Assembly: GCA_947378425.1 (NCBI GenBank)
Contig: CANCJV010000012.1
Coordinates: 1-64,000 of the forward strand
Reading direction: 5' to 3'
From: Synechococcaceae cyanobacterium
GTDB taxonomy: Bacteria; Cyanobacteriota; Cyanobacteriia; PCC-6307; Cyanobiaceae
Length of the DNA: 64,000 nucleotides
In this document: positions 36,898-45,582 of the stretch, one piece after another
Layout: each line of letters begins with the position of its first letter
Position numbering within the stretch: position 1 is the first letter of the stretch
Program-made: the position numbers and the translations under genes
Notes under the pieces: generated by a model
What the model was told of the DNA's origin: nothing
Databases searched by the model: none
Seen by the model: only the letters and a program-made list of their open reading frames with translations

Positions 36898-38523
36898 ATG
36901 CCGCCTCTCACGGAGTCCCGGTCTCTGCGTCCAACGGCGATGGACCCAGCTGCATGGATGGCGGGCTGGACGATCCGCGATGCTCGCCATGGGTTTCTGG
37001 TGTTCCTGGGGCTGTTTCTGGCGATTCACTGGCAGGAAGTCAGCTCTCCCACCTGGAATGTGGATGACTGGGCCCTGATCGGTGAACCGATTGGCCAGGC
37101 CAGTCAGAGCAGGCCGGCCTGGGATCTGATCTATTCCCTGCTGTTTCAGAACAGTTTTTCGCCGTTCTTCGGCTGGTTGCTGGCTGCGGGCTCGCTCTAT
37201 GCCATGGCGGCGGCCACGGCGGTGTTCTGTCCGCTGATCACGCCGGCCTGGGCCTGTTTGCTGGCCCTGGTGGTGAGCCTGCACAGCTACACCCTCGACC
37301 TGTTCAATTTCAGCTTTGCCATCGGGCTGTATCTGCTGCCGGCGGCTCTTTCGATCTGGGGTGGTGTGCTGATGGGCTATGGCCCGCCGTTGCCGCTGCT
37401 CGGACGCCGTTGGCTGGACTGGCTGCTGGGGGTGCTGATGCTGATGGTGGCGATGGGCATCTATCAGCCCACCGGTTACCTCGGCATCGCTCTGCTCGGT
37501 TGGCAGGCTCTGGCCCGGGCCCTCAATCAACACCATTTCGCCCGCGCGGCGGCCCTGCGCCTGCTGGCCGGTGTCAGTGTCGGCGGGATTCTTTATTACA
37601 TCTGGGCGCTGATCATGCTGCAGGGCCAGGAGGCGAACTCCCGCACCGGCTTCTCGGGTCTGCCTCGTTTTCTGGAGAAGTTGACCGCTCTCGGCGTTTA
37701 CAAGGAGATCTACAACACCAAGGTTTCATTGGCTTCGACCGCGCCCCAGTTCATCCTGTCGATCACCTTTCTGCTGTTGCTGCTGGTGCTCAGCGGCTGG
37801 CTGCTGCGTCAGCAGCAGAGCCGGCGGCAGCGGCGCCAGCGCCTGGCCTGGCTCTGGTTCGCGGCCCTGTTCCTGACCCTGTTGCCGTTGTTGCTGTTCT
37901 ACCTGCTGAGCTCAGGTTTCCCGTCCAGGGCCTTCTGTCTCGGCAATCTCGGCATCGGCAGTTTCAGCGTGATCGCCCTGGCGACGCTGCAATCCTCGAG
38001 TCGGGGGAGGGCCTGGTCGCGGTTACTCGTGGCGCTGTTGATCGTCTTCTACCTGATTCCCCAGGCTGCCTTTGCCTCCAGGGTCTGGGAATTGACCCAA
38101 TTGCTCGAGCGCCGCGACCTGGCCCTGGCCCAGGCGATTGCGGCGGATGTCCGCGCTGAGGCCAGGCGCACCGGTCTGGCGGCGGATGCGTTCGAGGTGT
38201 TCGGCACCACGGAGCGCAATGAGTCCTTCCCTCACTGGAGCAGTGTCGGCGAATCGGCCTTCCGTCAGAGCTGGAGCATCGAGGCGATCTTCCGGCAGCT
38301 GCTGCGGGTTCCCGTGCGCCACATCGCCTATCGCCACGAGGGCAATGAACAGCAGGTGCGGGCCTCCTTGCCCCCCTGTCGGGCCTTCCCCGAGCTCGGT
38401 TCGATCGTGCGTCACGGGGACCGCTGGCTGGTCTGCCTGGAGGCCAACGGTCCGTCGGCCGAGACCAGAGCCGATCTGATCCAGCCCGCTGCAGTGCCAC
38501 CCCAACCCGCTGGGCCTCGGTGA
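36898..38523 (+). CDS. GtrII-like membrane glucosyltransferase
   Basis: The product (about 541 residues) has roughly ten membrane helices and a periplasmic-type C-terminal part. The first loop after the first helix contains EVSSPTWNVDDWALIG, like the DDW region that starts GtrII-type O-antigen glucosyltransferases, and the pattern YQPTGYLGIALLGW near 195 fits the same family. The final ~120 residues are soluble. The start is uncertain: ATGs at 36898 and 36940 both precede the first helix. It is convergent with the gtrA-gtrB genes on the other strand, 31 bases from gtrA. I infer the enzyme that moves the sugar from undecaprenyl carrier to polysaccharide. Confidence 0.65.
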   Translation: MPPLTESRSLRPTAMDPAAWMAGWTIRDARHGFLVFLGLFLAIHWQEVSSPTWNVDDWALIGEPIGQASQSRPAWDLIYSLLFQNSFSPFFGWLLAAGSLYAMAAATAVFCPLITPAWACLLALVVSLHSYTLDLFNFSFAIGLYLLPAALSIWGGVLMGYGPPLPLLGRRWLDWLLGVLMLMVAMGIYQPTGYLGIALLGWQALARALNQHHFARAAALRLLAGVSVGGILYYIWALIMLQGQEANSRTGFSGLPRFLEKLTALGVYKEIYNTKVSLASTAPQFILSITFLLLLLVLSGWLLRQQQSRRQRRQRLAWLWFAALFLTLLPLLLFYLLSSGFPSRAFCLGNLGIGSFSVIALATLQSSSRGRAWSRLLVALLIVFYLIPQAAFASRVWELTQLLERRDLALAQAIAADVRAEARRTGLAADAFEVFGTTERNESFPHWSSVGESAFRQSWSIEAIFRQLLRVPVRHIAYRHEGNEQQVRASLPPCRAFPELGSIVRHGDRWLVCLEANGPSAETRADLIQPAAVPPQPAGPR

Positions 38524-38554
38524 CCCTGCTGGCCGCGGCTTGCGGCAGCACGGC

Positions 38555-38953
38555 TCAGGCTGTTGATCGGTAGCTCAGGCGCGTCAGCAGGAAGGAGGTC
38601 GCGGCCCATTGCACCAGAGTGATCAGGGCAATGGCGAAGCGATCGATCGCCAGATGCTGCAAGCCCCCGGCCGCGGCGAGGCTGAGCCCGAGGCAGATCA
38701 GCTGGATGGCCGCATAGCGCCCCAGCAGGGCCAGCCGGAAGGGTACGCGGAAGCTGTAGCGGGCATGCAGCACCGCATTCAGCACCAGGCAGATCGCGCC
38801 AGCCACGGCCACGGCGGCGGTGGCGCTGCCCCCGGCCTGGCTCACCAGGGCGAACAGGGCCAGGTACAGCAGTTCACCACAACCGCCCACCAGCAGAAAA
38901 CGCACCAGCTGATGCTGCAGGGGGCGCCGCAGCCGCCGCAGGGCCCTCTTCAC
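38555..38953 (-). CDS. GtrA-like flippase
   Basis: A 132-residue membrane protein with four hydrophobic helices. It begins KRALRRLRRPLQHQLVRFLLVGGCGELLYLALFALV, the usual GtrA entrance, and has NAVLHARYSFR near 60-70, the NYxxxRxxxF element of this family, before helices 3 and 4. GtrA moves undecaprenyl-linked glucose across the membrane. The GTG at 38953 overlaps the gtrB-like stop as GTGA. The frame is open further upstream but there it lies inside gtrB on another frame. Its partner genes are present on both sides. Confidence 0.85.
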   Translation of the reverse strand: MKRALRRLRRPLQHQLVRFLLVGGCGELLYLALFALVSQAGGSATAAVAVAGAICLVLNAVLHARYSFRVPFRLALLGRYAAIQLICLGLSLAAAGGLQHLAIDRFAIALITLVQWAATSFLLTRLSYRSTA

Positions 38954-39930
38954 AGCGGCTCGCGGCCGCCGAGGGGCTCCAGGCTGCGCACGAAGGATTG
39001 GGGCCTGCCGCTGACGGTCAGGAAGATCCGGCCCAAGTATTCCCCCAGCATGCCGATCAGGAGGCATTGCAGACCACCGAACAGCAGGATCGCGCAAATG
39101 ATTGACAGCCAGCCCTGCACCTGACTGCCCTGCAGCAGGCTCTGCAGCACCAGCACCACCAGGGTCACGCCGCCGGCCAGGGCCAGCACCACCCCCAGCA
39201 GGGAGGCCAGCCGCAGGGGCATGATCGAGAAGCTGGTGAAGATGTTCAGCCACAGCCGGATCAGGCGCCGCAGGTTGTAGCCGCTGTCCCCCGCTTCGCG
39301 CCGGTCGTGCTGCACCTTGAGGCTGCCGATGGCGGTGGTGTAGAGCGACAGCAGGCCGTCGATGTAGGGATAGGGGCCGCGATAGTCGGCCGCCTGGTGG
39401 GCCACCACACCGGCCACGCAGCGGAAACTGGAGAGATAGAAGCGATCCGGCAGATCCAGCAGCCAGTTGGCGGTGCGATTGGCGAAGCGACTGCCCAGGT
39501 TGCGCCAACCGGCGTGTTGTTTCTGGCGGTAATCGCCGTAGACCACATCCAATTCTTCGTCCACGGCTTTGCGCCAGAGGCGCAGGCCCTCCTCCGGTGG
39601 ATTCTGGAGATCGTCATCGAGGTTGATCACATGGCGGCCCCGGGCATGGCGGTAGCCGGTGAGCACGGCCTGGTGTTCGCCGAAGTTGCGGCCATGGCGG
39701 ATCAGCACCCCCTGCAGCGGGCTGTTCTTCAGCCGCCGGCGCAGCCGGGCCACCGTGTCGTCGGGACTGCCGTCATCGACCAGCACCAGCTCCCAGGGGC
39801 CCGGCACGCCCAGCTTTTCCAGGCGACTGATCAGGGCCTCGACGCTGCCACTGCTGCGGTACAGGGGGATCACCAGGCTGAGGATCGGCGTGGGATCGCC
39901 GCTGTTCGGCGGGGATGGCTGCTCCGGCAT
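38950..39930 (-). CDS. GtrB-like undecaprenyl-phosphate glycosyltransferase
   Basis: This is a 326-residue GT2 enzyme that likely loads a sugar on undecaprenyl phosphate. ILSLVIPLYRSSGSVEALI starts the GT-A domain, LVLVDDGSPDDTVARLRR follows near 48-65, and VINLDDDLQNPPE near 105 holds the metal-binding DDDLQ of the DPM1/GtrB/ArnC group. Two C-terminal membrane helices (about 230-255 and 267-290) and FLTVSGRPQSFVR after them match this group. It starts seven bases after the methyltransferase stop and overlaps gtrA by four bases, in one operon. Confidence 0.92.
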   Translation of the reverse strand: MPEQPSPPNSGDPTPILSLVIPLYRSSGSVEALISRLEKLGVPGPWELVLVDDGSPDDTVARLRRRLKNSPLQGVLIRHGRNFGEHQAVLTGYRHARGRHVINLDDDLQNPPEEGLRLWRKAVDEELDVVYGDYRQKQHAGWRNLGSRFANRTANWLLDLPDRFYLSSFRCVAGVVAHQAADYRGPYPYIDGLLSLYTTAIGSLKVQHDRREAGDSGYNLRRLIRLWLNIFTSFSIMPLRLASLLGVVLALAGGVTLVVLVLQSLLQGSQVQGWLSIICAILLFGGLQCLLIGMLGEYLGRIFLTVSGRPQSFVRSLEPLGGREPL

Positions 39931-39937
39931 GGACGGC

Positions 39938-40717
39938 TCAGGTGGGGATGGGGGCCCTGGGGCCGGCGGGCCGGCGCGCCTGCAGCAGCAGGCTGCTGCC
40001 CCAGGGAAGGGGCAGCAGCCTGGACAGCTGCTCCTCCAGTTCCAGCAGGGCGACCAGGAGGCGATTGAGCCAGGCGGGCGGAGGCAGCACGGCGGAGCCG
40101 GAAGGCTCGCCGGTGGCGCCCTGTTCCCCCTGCTCCAGCCTCGCCTGCAGCCAGAGCAGCGGCATCAGCCAGCTGTTCCAGTAGCGCAGGTCTTCCACCG
40201 CAAGGCCGGCGGCCTCGGCCAGCTGGCGCAGCTCGCTGGGGCGAAAGCGGCGGGCGCCAAGCACGCGCCGGTCGTGGCGGCGGGCCAGTCCAGGCATGGC
40301 GGCGACATTGAGCAGCAGCAGGCCCCCCGGCTGCAGCAGGGCCGCCATCGCCGCCATCGCCCGGGGGGGATCCACGTTCCGGTGGTACAGCACGTCCATC
40401 GAGAGCACCAGATCGAAGCGCTCCGGCCAGGTCGCCAGATCGTGCACCGAAGCGCGTCGCACCGGCAGGCCGCGTTGCCTGCAGTACTGCAGCGCCACGG
40501 GGCTGGCATCGCAGCCGCTGCACTGGGCTACGGCCGCTTCCCGGGCCAGGGTCTGCAGCAGGCCGCCGGTGCCGCAGCCGGCATCGAACACCGTCAGGGG
40601 GTGGCCCCGGCGGCGGGCTTCCCGGTGCAGCCTGGTCAGCACCCGGCGCTGCAGGCTGCGATACCACCAGTGCCCGCCTTCCTGCTCTGCCAGCACGTGA
40701 TACTCCGCCTCCTGCAT
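39938..40717 (-). CDS. SAM-dependent methyltransferase
   Basis: The product (259 residues) is a class I methyltransferase. Motif I is VFDAGCGTGGLLQTL near residues 43-57, motif II the acidic CSGCDASPVAL near 66-76, and motif IV/post I FDLVLSMDVLYHRN near 100; the front segment EYHVLAEQEGGHWWYRSLQRRVL is common in sugar or lipid methylases. It starts with ATG, overlapping the aminotransferase stop by one base (TGATG), and is followed by gtrB. An O- or N-methylation of the sugar built by this operon is inferred. Confidence 0.88.
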   Translation of the reverse strand: MQEAEYHVLAEQEGGHWWYRSLQRRVLTRLHREARRRGHPLTVFDAGCGTGGLLQTLAREAAVAQCSGCDASPVALQYCRQRGLPVRRASVHDLATWPERFDLVLSMDVLYHRNVDPPRAMAAMAALLQPGGLLLLNVAAMPGLARRHDRRVLGARRFRPSELRQLAEAAGLAVEDLRYWNSWLMPLLWLQARLEQGEQGATGEPSGSAVLPPPAWLNRLLVALLELEEQLSRLLPLPWGSSLLLQARRPAGPRAPIPT

Positions 40718-41865
40718 CAGAGGCTGCCCGGCAGGTAGGGGTCGAGCCGTTGGCAGATCGCCTCGATCTGCGGCTCCTCCAGGAAGGGATGCAGGGGCAG
40801 GCTGAGGATTTCCTGCAGGCGAGCCTCGGTGCGGGGCAGGGGCCGGCCGGCGCCGAAGCGCTGCTGCACATAGGTGTGCTGGTGACAGGCCAGGGGGTAG
40901 TGCACCGCCAGCGGCAGCTCCGGGCCGGCGGCCTCCTGCAGCAGCCGCTGGCGTGGCTCGGCCGGCAGGCCGATCACATAGAGGTGATGGCTGTGGCGCC
41001 AGTCGCAGCCATCACCGGGCAGCCAGGCTCGGCCGGCCAGCCGCTGCTCGTACCAACGGGCCACCTGGCGCCGCTGGGCGATGCGCTGATCGAGATGGGC
41101 CAACTTGCCCAGCAGCACCCAGGCCTGCAGTTCGTCGAGCCGGCTGTTGACGCCGAATTGCACGGCCTGGCGCTCGCCGTCCCAGCCGTAGAAGCGCCGG
41201 CGGCGGCTGGTTTCGACATCGCCCTTGCGATTCACCACCAGGGCGCCGCCATCGCCGAAGGCGGCCAGATTCTTGGTGGGGTAGAAGCTGAAGGCCGCGA
41301 AGCGACCCCAGAGCCCGACCGGCTGGCCGGCCCAGGTGCTGCCGCAGGCCTGGGCGCAGTCCTCGATCAGGCTGACGCCATGGCGCTCACAGAGGGCGGC
41401 GATGGCCGGCAGGTCGCAGACTTCGCCGTACAGGTGCACGGCGATCACCGCCTTCACGCCCGCCACCCGGGTCAGCTGCTTGCCCAGATCCCCCACCGAC
41501 AGCACGGAGCGATCCCGTGCCAGATCTAGGAACATCGGCACTGCCTCCAGCCGCAGCACGGCCGCCACCGTGGCGTAGGCGGTGTGGGAGGGCAGCAGCA
41601 CCTTGTCGCCAGGGGCCACGCCACAACCCCGCAGGGCCAGCTCCAGGGCATCGGTGCCGCTGGCCACGCCCACGACCTGGTCGGCGGCCAGCTCGGGCGA
41701 GAGCCAGGCGGCGAAGCCGGCCTCGAAGGCGGCGACCCCCGGGCCGAGAATCAGCTGCCCGGATTCCCTCATCCGCTCCAGTGCCCCGGCCAGCAGATGG
41801 CCATCGCGCAGCAGTTCCTGCTGGGGGAAGTTGAACGGGTTCGCCATCGGGGATTGAACCGGCAT
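40717..41865 (-). CDS. DegT/DnrJ/EryC1/StrS-family sugar aminotransferase
   Basis: The product (382 residues) is a PLP-dependent aminotransferase that puts an amino group on a nucleotide-linked keto sugar. It shows GVASGTDALELALRGCGVAPGDKVLLPSHTAYATVAAV near 60-98, the cofactor region with LIEDCAQACGS near 155 and the PLP-binding Lys in FSFYPTKNLAAFGDGGALV near 183. The ending REILSLPLHP is also typical. ATG at 41865 overlaps the upstream epimerase stop (TGATG); an ATG at 41847 gives the conserved MANPFN start, so either is possible. Its neighbours are an epimerase, a methyltransferase and gtrB. Confidence 0.93.
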   Translation of the reverse strand: MPVQSPMANPFNFPQQELLRDGHLLAGALERMRESGQLILGPGVAAFEAGFAAWLSPELAADQVVGVASGTDALELALRGCGVAPGDKVLLPSHTAYATVAAVLRLEAVPMFLDLARDRSVLSVGDLGKQLTRVAGVKAVIAVHLYGEVCDLPAIAALCERHGVSLIEDCAQACGSTWAGQPVGLWGRFAAFSFYPTKNLAAFGDGGALVVNRKGDVETSRRRRFYGWDGERQAVQFGVNSRLDELQAWVLLGKLAHLDQRIAQRRQVARWYEQRLAGRAWLPGDGCDWRHSHHLYVIGLPAEPRQRLLQEAAGPELPLAVHYPLACHQHTYVQQRFGAGRPLPRTEARLQEILSLPLHPFLEEPQIEAICQRLDPYLPGSL

Positions 41866-42896
41866 CAGAGGTAGTGGGATTGGTGCTCGCGGTAGTAGGC
41901 GAGGGTGCGCTTCAGGGTGGCTTCGAGGTTGCGGGATGGCTGCCAGTCGGCAGCGCGATGAAAACGGTCGTAGCAGGAGTAGTAATCACCGATGTCGATT
42001 TTCTTGCGCTCGGCCGGGAAGTCCATCAGCTGGATTTCACCGGAGCCGTGCAGGCGGATCATCAATTCGGCCAGTTCTCTGAGGCTCAGCCGTTCATGGG
42101 AGCCGAGGTTGTAGGGCGTTGAGGCCAGTCCCTCCAGGGATCCAGCCAGCAGCAGGGCATCCACCACATCCTCGACGTCGTTGAAATCGCGCAATTGCTC
42201 ACCGCCCCAGACCTCAATCGGTTCGCCGGCCAGCAACTGGCGCAGCCAGATCCCGACGAAGGTCTGGCGGGCATCACGAATGCGCATGCGCGGCCCGATC
42301 GTGTTGGTGAGCCTGAGGATGCGGGTGCTGAGCCCGTAGACATCGGCGTAGAGACGATGATAGAGCTCGGCCGAAAGCTTATTGATGCCATTGACGTCGA
42401 CGGGTTCGACGGGATGGGATTCGTCCACCGGTAAATAGTGAGGCTTCCCATAGATCTGGCGTGTGCTCGCATAGACGATGCGGGCTTGGCGATTCACCCG
42501 CCGGCAGAGCTCCAGCAGGCTCAGCTGAGCCGTGCCGTTGATGGCGAGATCCGTTTCCGGATCATGCATCGAATCGAGATGGCTGGTCTGGCCGGCGAGA
42601 TTGAAAATGACATCTTTGTCTTTGAGCAAGGCCTCCAGGGAGTAGCGATCGCGGATGTCGGAGAGATTGATGCGAACCGCGTCTTCGTGGCCGTTCAGAT
42701 TGAAAAGATTCCCCCCGTACTGGGGGATCAGGCTGTCGACGATGGTCACCCGTGCGCCGAGCTGGCTCAGGCGGATGGCGAGGTTGGAGCCGATGAAGCC
42801 AAGGCCGCCGGTGATCAGGATTCTCAGGCCAGCCCAGTTGCCGAAGGGGCTGCTGCCGTCAGCCTTCGACGCCGGTCCCTGGCTGTCCACACGCAA
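41865..42896 (-). CDS. NAD-dependent sugar-nucleotide epimerase/dehydratase
   Basis: This 343-residue SDR enzyme has the nucleotide-binding loop ILITGGLGFIGSNLAIRL near 25-43 and a NAG-like NLAGQTSH segment near 100. The expected Tyr-x-x-x-Lys catalytic pair is not present: the aligned segment is VDVNGINKLSAELYHRLY near 170-187, where Asn stands at the place of Tyr. The Ser-containing strand IVYASTRQIYGKPHY precedes it. The start is TTG 42896 or GTG 42890. It is first in a five-gene operon (epimerase, aminotransferase, methyltransferase, gtrB, gtrA). The family is clear, but activity may differ from ordinary epimerases. Confidence 0.85.
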   Translation of the reverse strand: MRVDSQGPASKADGSSPFGNWAGLRILITGGLGFIGSNLAIRLSQLGARVTIVDSLIPQYGGNLFNLNGHEDAVRINLSDIRDRYSLEALLKDKDVIFNLAGQTSHLDSMHDPETDLAINGTAQLSLLELCRRVNRQARIVYASTRQIYGKPHYLPVDESHPVEPVDVNGINKLSAELYHRLYADVYGLSTRILRLTNTIGPRMRIRDARQTFVGIWLRQLLAGEPIEVWGGEQLRDFNDVEDVVDALLLAGSLEGLASTPYNLGSHERLSLRELAELMIRLHGSGEIQLMDFPAERKKIDIGDYYSCYDRFHRAADWQPSRNLEATLKRTLAYYREHQSHYL

Positions 42897-43009
42897 CGAT
42901 TAACAAGATTCAATTATGGCTTGTGGACCTCGGGCCCACGTGCCCTGAACTACCGCAGCCTGTGCCCTGGCCCGTTGTCGGTCGCTGTCCCTGGATCGGT
43001 TGCTGCGAT

Positions 43010-44080
43010 TCAGCTGCAGTCCTGCAGTACCCGCAGCACCTGCCGGGCGCTGGCGGCCCAGTTGAAGTGCGCCGCCCGGGCGGGCCCCGCCGTGCTCAGC
43101 CAGTGCGCCAGGGCGGGTTCGCGCTCCATCCGGCTGATCGCATCGGCGATCTCCGCAGGCGCCCGCGGATCCACCAGCAGGGCCGCATCGCCCACCACCT
43201 CCGGCAGGGCGCCGGCGCGGGCGGCGATCACCGGCGCGCCGCAGGCCATCGCCTCCAGGGCCGGCAGCCCGAAGCCCTCCCAGAGGCTCACCAGCAGCAG
43301 GGCCCGGCAGCGGTTCAGCAGCTCCAGCCGCTCCTGATCACTCACCCAGGCGATCCAGTCGCAGCGATCGCCGATGCCGAGCTCCGCGGCCAGGCGCTGC
43401 AGTGGCGGCGTGTAGCGAGCGTCGGGGGGGCCCACCAGCTTCAGCCGCAGCTCCCGAGCCGGATCGCTGACGGCGGCGAAGGCCCGCAGCACCCGGGCCA
43501 GATTCTTGTGGGGATCGTGGCGGCCCAGGACCAGGACAAACGGCTCGCGCTCCAGCCCCAGGGGCCGCAGTCGCCCCGGGTCGAAGCCCAGCCGGATCGG
43601 CAGCAGCCGCCGGGCCGGCACCCCCAGCCGGCCATGCACCTCCCGGGCGGTGGCCTCGGAGTTGCACAGCACCTTCACGGCCCGATGCAGCACCAGGGGC
43701 ACGTAGGCCAGGTGGTAGGCCAGCAGGGGGGTGAGCTGGGGGTAGCGCAGGGGCAGCAGGTCGTGGGCCAGCACCACCGAGCGCACCCCCCGCAGCAGCG
43801 GCGCCTCCGGCAGGGGCGAGAGCAGCAGCGGCGCCCCACTGGCGCGCAGCAGGCGCGGCAGCTGGTTCTGGGTCCAGCGCAGCCGGTCCAGGTGGCCGCG
43901 GCGGCCGTGCTGCGGCGAAAGGTTGGCGGGGATCGGCACGCTGCCGGGACGGTCGCCAGCCAGGGGATCGAGCAGGGGCACCAGATCCGGATCCAGGGCG
44001 GCCACCAGATCGCGGGCCACCACACCGATCCCCGTCGGCCTGGGGCTCAGGTAGCTGCCGTTGAAGAGGGCGAGGGGCAT
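43010..44080 (-). CDS. Family 4 glycosyltransferase
   Basis: The product (356 residues) is a retaining GT-B enzyme. The N-terminus shows SYLSPRPTGIGVVARDLVAAL, the glycine loop; the linker is VLCNSEATAREVHGRLGV near 140; the donor domain begins VLVLGRHDPHKNLARVLRAF near 190; and the sugar-binding motif LLVSLWEGFGLPALEAMACGAPVIAA lies near 265-290. The GT4 match is strong. It begins four bases after the stop of the upstream glycosyltransferase gene, forming a two-gene unit. Confidence 0.93.
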   Translation of the reverse strand: MPLALFNGSYLSPRPTGIGVVARDLVAALDPDLVPLLDPLAGDRPGSVPIPANLSPQHGRRGHLDRLRWTQNQLPRLLRASGAPLLLSPLPEAPLLRGVRSVVLAHDLLPLRYPQLTPLLAYHLAYVPLVLHRAVKVLCNSEATAREVHGRLGVPARRLLPIRLGFDPGRLRPLGLEREPFVLVLGRHDPHKNLARVLRAFAAVSDPARELRLKLVGPPDARYTPPLQRLAAELGIGDRCDWIAWVSDQERLELLNRCRALLLVSLWEGFGLPALEAMACGAPVIAARAGALPEVVGDAALLVDPRAPAEIADAISRMEREPALAHWLSTAGPARAAHFNWAASARQVLRVLQDCS

Positions 44081-44084
44081 GGTC

Positions 44085-45053
44085 TCAGGCGGGCTCCTGC
44101 AACACCATGACCATGGCTTGCAATACCGCCAGGCTGCGCCGGGGTCGCAGCGGCAGTCGCAGCAGGCTGAGCAGCAGCAGCCGCAGGCTGCGCAGCGCCA
44201 CCACCCAGCCGGGGCTGTAGCGGCGCAGGAAACGCAGATAGCTCAGGGTGGACAGCCGCAGGCGCCGCGGCCCGGAGGCCACGCTGCCGGTGCCCTTGCG
44301 ATGCACGATCAGCGGCTGCCGCAGCCACAGCACCGGTGCCCCCTGGCGGGCGAGGCGCCGGCAGAGGTCCATGTCCTCGTAATAGAGCGGAAAGCGTTCG
44401 TCGAAACGGACGGCGCCGGGCTGGGCCGCTGGCCGCAGGGCCAGGCTGCAGCCGCTCAGCCAGTCGAGGGCGATCGGCCCGGCCGGCTCGCTGAGCAGGG
44501 CGGCGCCCGGTTCCAGGCGCCGACCGCGAAAGGCGAGGCCGCCGCTGAACCAGCCGCCACTGGATTCGTAGCCCCCGGCGCCATCGGCGACGGCGGTGCC
44601 CACCACCGCCCGCGGCGGCAGCTGGCACAGCTGGGTCCGCAGGCAGGCCAGTTCCTCCCCGCCGGGCAGGCCGGTGTCGGGATTGAGCAGCCACACCCAG
44701 CCGTCCCAGTGCTCTGCGGCCAGCAGATCCAGGGCCCGATTGCAGCCCGCCGCGAAACCCTCTCCTTCGCCGCCCTGGATCGTCCGGATCCGCAGCCCGG
44801 GGGCGGCGTGGGTCAGCAGATCGCCATGCAGGGGTGCCGATTCAGGGCTGTTGTCCACCACCAGCCAGGCCTCGGGTGGATGGGACTGGGCCGCCAGATC
44901 CCTGGCCAGCGCTGGCAGCACCGCCGCGCTGCCGTAGGCCACCGTGACCACGGCGATCCGCTCCCTGTCGGCGTCAGGGTCGGTGGCGATGGTGGCGGCG
45001 TGAGGGAAAGTAGCGATGGGCGCGGCGTTCCTCTGGCCCGAGTTTCGCAGCAT
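44085..45053 (-). CDS. Family 2 glycosyltransferase, rhamnosyltransferase-like
   Basis: This GT-A protein of up to 322 residues shows RIAVVTVAYGSAAVLPALARDL, LVVDNSPESAP, and GEGFAAGCNRALDLL, then VWLLNPDTGLPG with the metal-binding Asp, DWLSGCSLALRPAA, and YYEDMDLCRRLARQGAPVLW, the classic ED-containing block of WbbL/rhamnosyltransferase-like GT2. The ATG at 45053 is back-to-back with the HIT gene's ATG (CATG), so the true start may be a later GTG near the VVTVAYG strand. It ends four bases from the GT4 gene start. Confidence 0.88.
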   Translation of the reverse strand: MLRNSGQRNAAPIATFPHAATIATDPDADRERIAVVTVAYGSAAVLPALARDLAAQSHPPEAWLVVDNSPESAPLHGDLLTHAAPGLRIRTIQGGEGEGFAAGCNRALDLLAAEHWDGWVWLLNPDTGLPGGEELACLRTQLCQLPPRAVVGTAVADGAGGYESSGGWFSGGLAFRGRRLEPGAALLSEPAGPIALDWLSGCSLALRPAAQPGAVRFDERFPLYYEDMDLCRRLARQGAPVLWLRQPLIVHRKGTGSVASGPRRLRLSTLSYLRFLRRYSPGWVVALRSLRLLLLSLLRLPLRPRRSLAVLQAMVMVLQEPA

Positions 45054-45555
45054 GTACGACCCCTCCAACTGTGGTGTCTGCCTGATTCATGGAGACCTGG
45101 CCGGCTCCGGCTTCACCCAGCCTTCGCTTGCCAGCGCGGCTGGACCCGGCGATCTGGCGATCGGTCGCTTCGGCCCCTGGCTGCTTCGCCACCATCCGCT
45201 GCCGGCGCCGCTGGTGGGCTGGCTGATCCTCGACAGCCTGCGTCATGTCGGCGGCCCGGCCGACTTCAATGCGCTCGAATCCGCCGGCCTGGGGCCGATG
45301 TTGCAGCGCAGTTCCGCCCTGGTGCGGGAGTTGAGCGGCTGTCAGCGGGTCTATGCGGTGGCCTTCGGCGAGGGGGCGCGGCATTTTCATCTGCATCTGA
45401 TCCCCCGCCATGGCTCCGATCCGGCCACCGAGAGCTGGCGCGTGGCCGATCTCTACCGGGCGGTGAGCGCCGGTGAGCGCCCGGAGGCGGATGCGGATTC
45501 GGTGTTGCAGCTGGTGCGGCGGGCTCGTCAGGCCAGCGCGGACTGGCAGCTCTAG
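45052..45555 (+). CDS. HIT-family hydrolase
   Basis: The product (167 residues) is a histidine-triad nucleotide hydrolase or transferase. The HxHxH motif is GARHFHLHLIPRHG near 110-123, and a CGVC pair at residues 8-11 is the usual zinc half-site of the long HIT form, which cleaves dinucleoside polyphosphates or similar nucleotides. It starts at ATG 45052. Its role near the sugar genes is not clear; it is 27 bases upstream of kdsB and could be cotranscribed with it. Confidence 0.85.
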   Translation: MYDPSNCGVCLIHGDLAGSGFTQPSLASAAGPGDLAIGRFGPWLLRHHPLPAPLVGWLILDSLRHVGGPADFNALESAGLGPMLQRSSALVRELSGCQRVYAVAFGEGARHFHLHLIPRHGSDPATESWRVADLYRAVSAGERPEADADSVLQLVRRARQASADWQL

Positions 45556-45582
45556 GCTCCAGCGCTGAGCAGGGATGACCCG

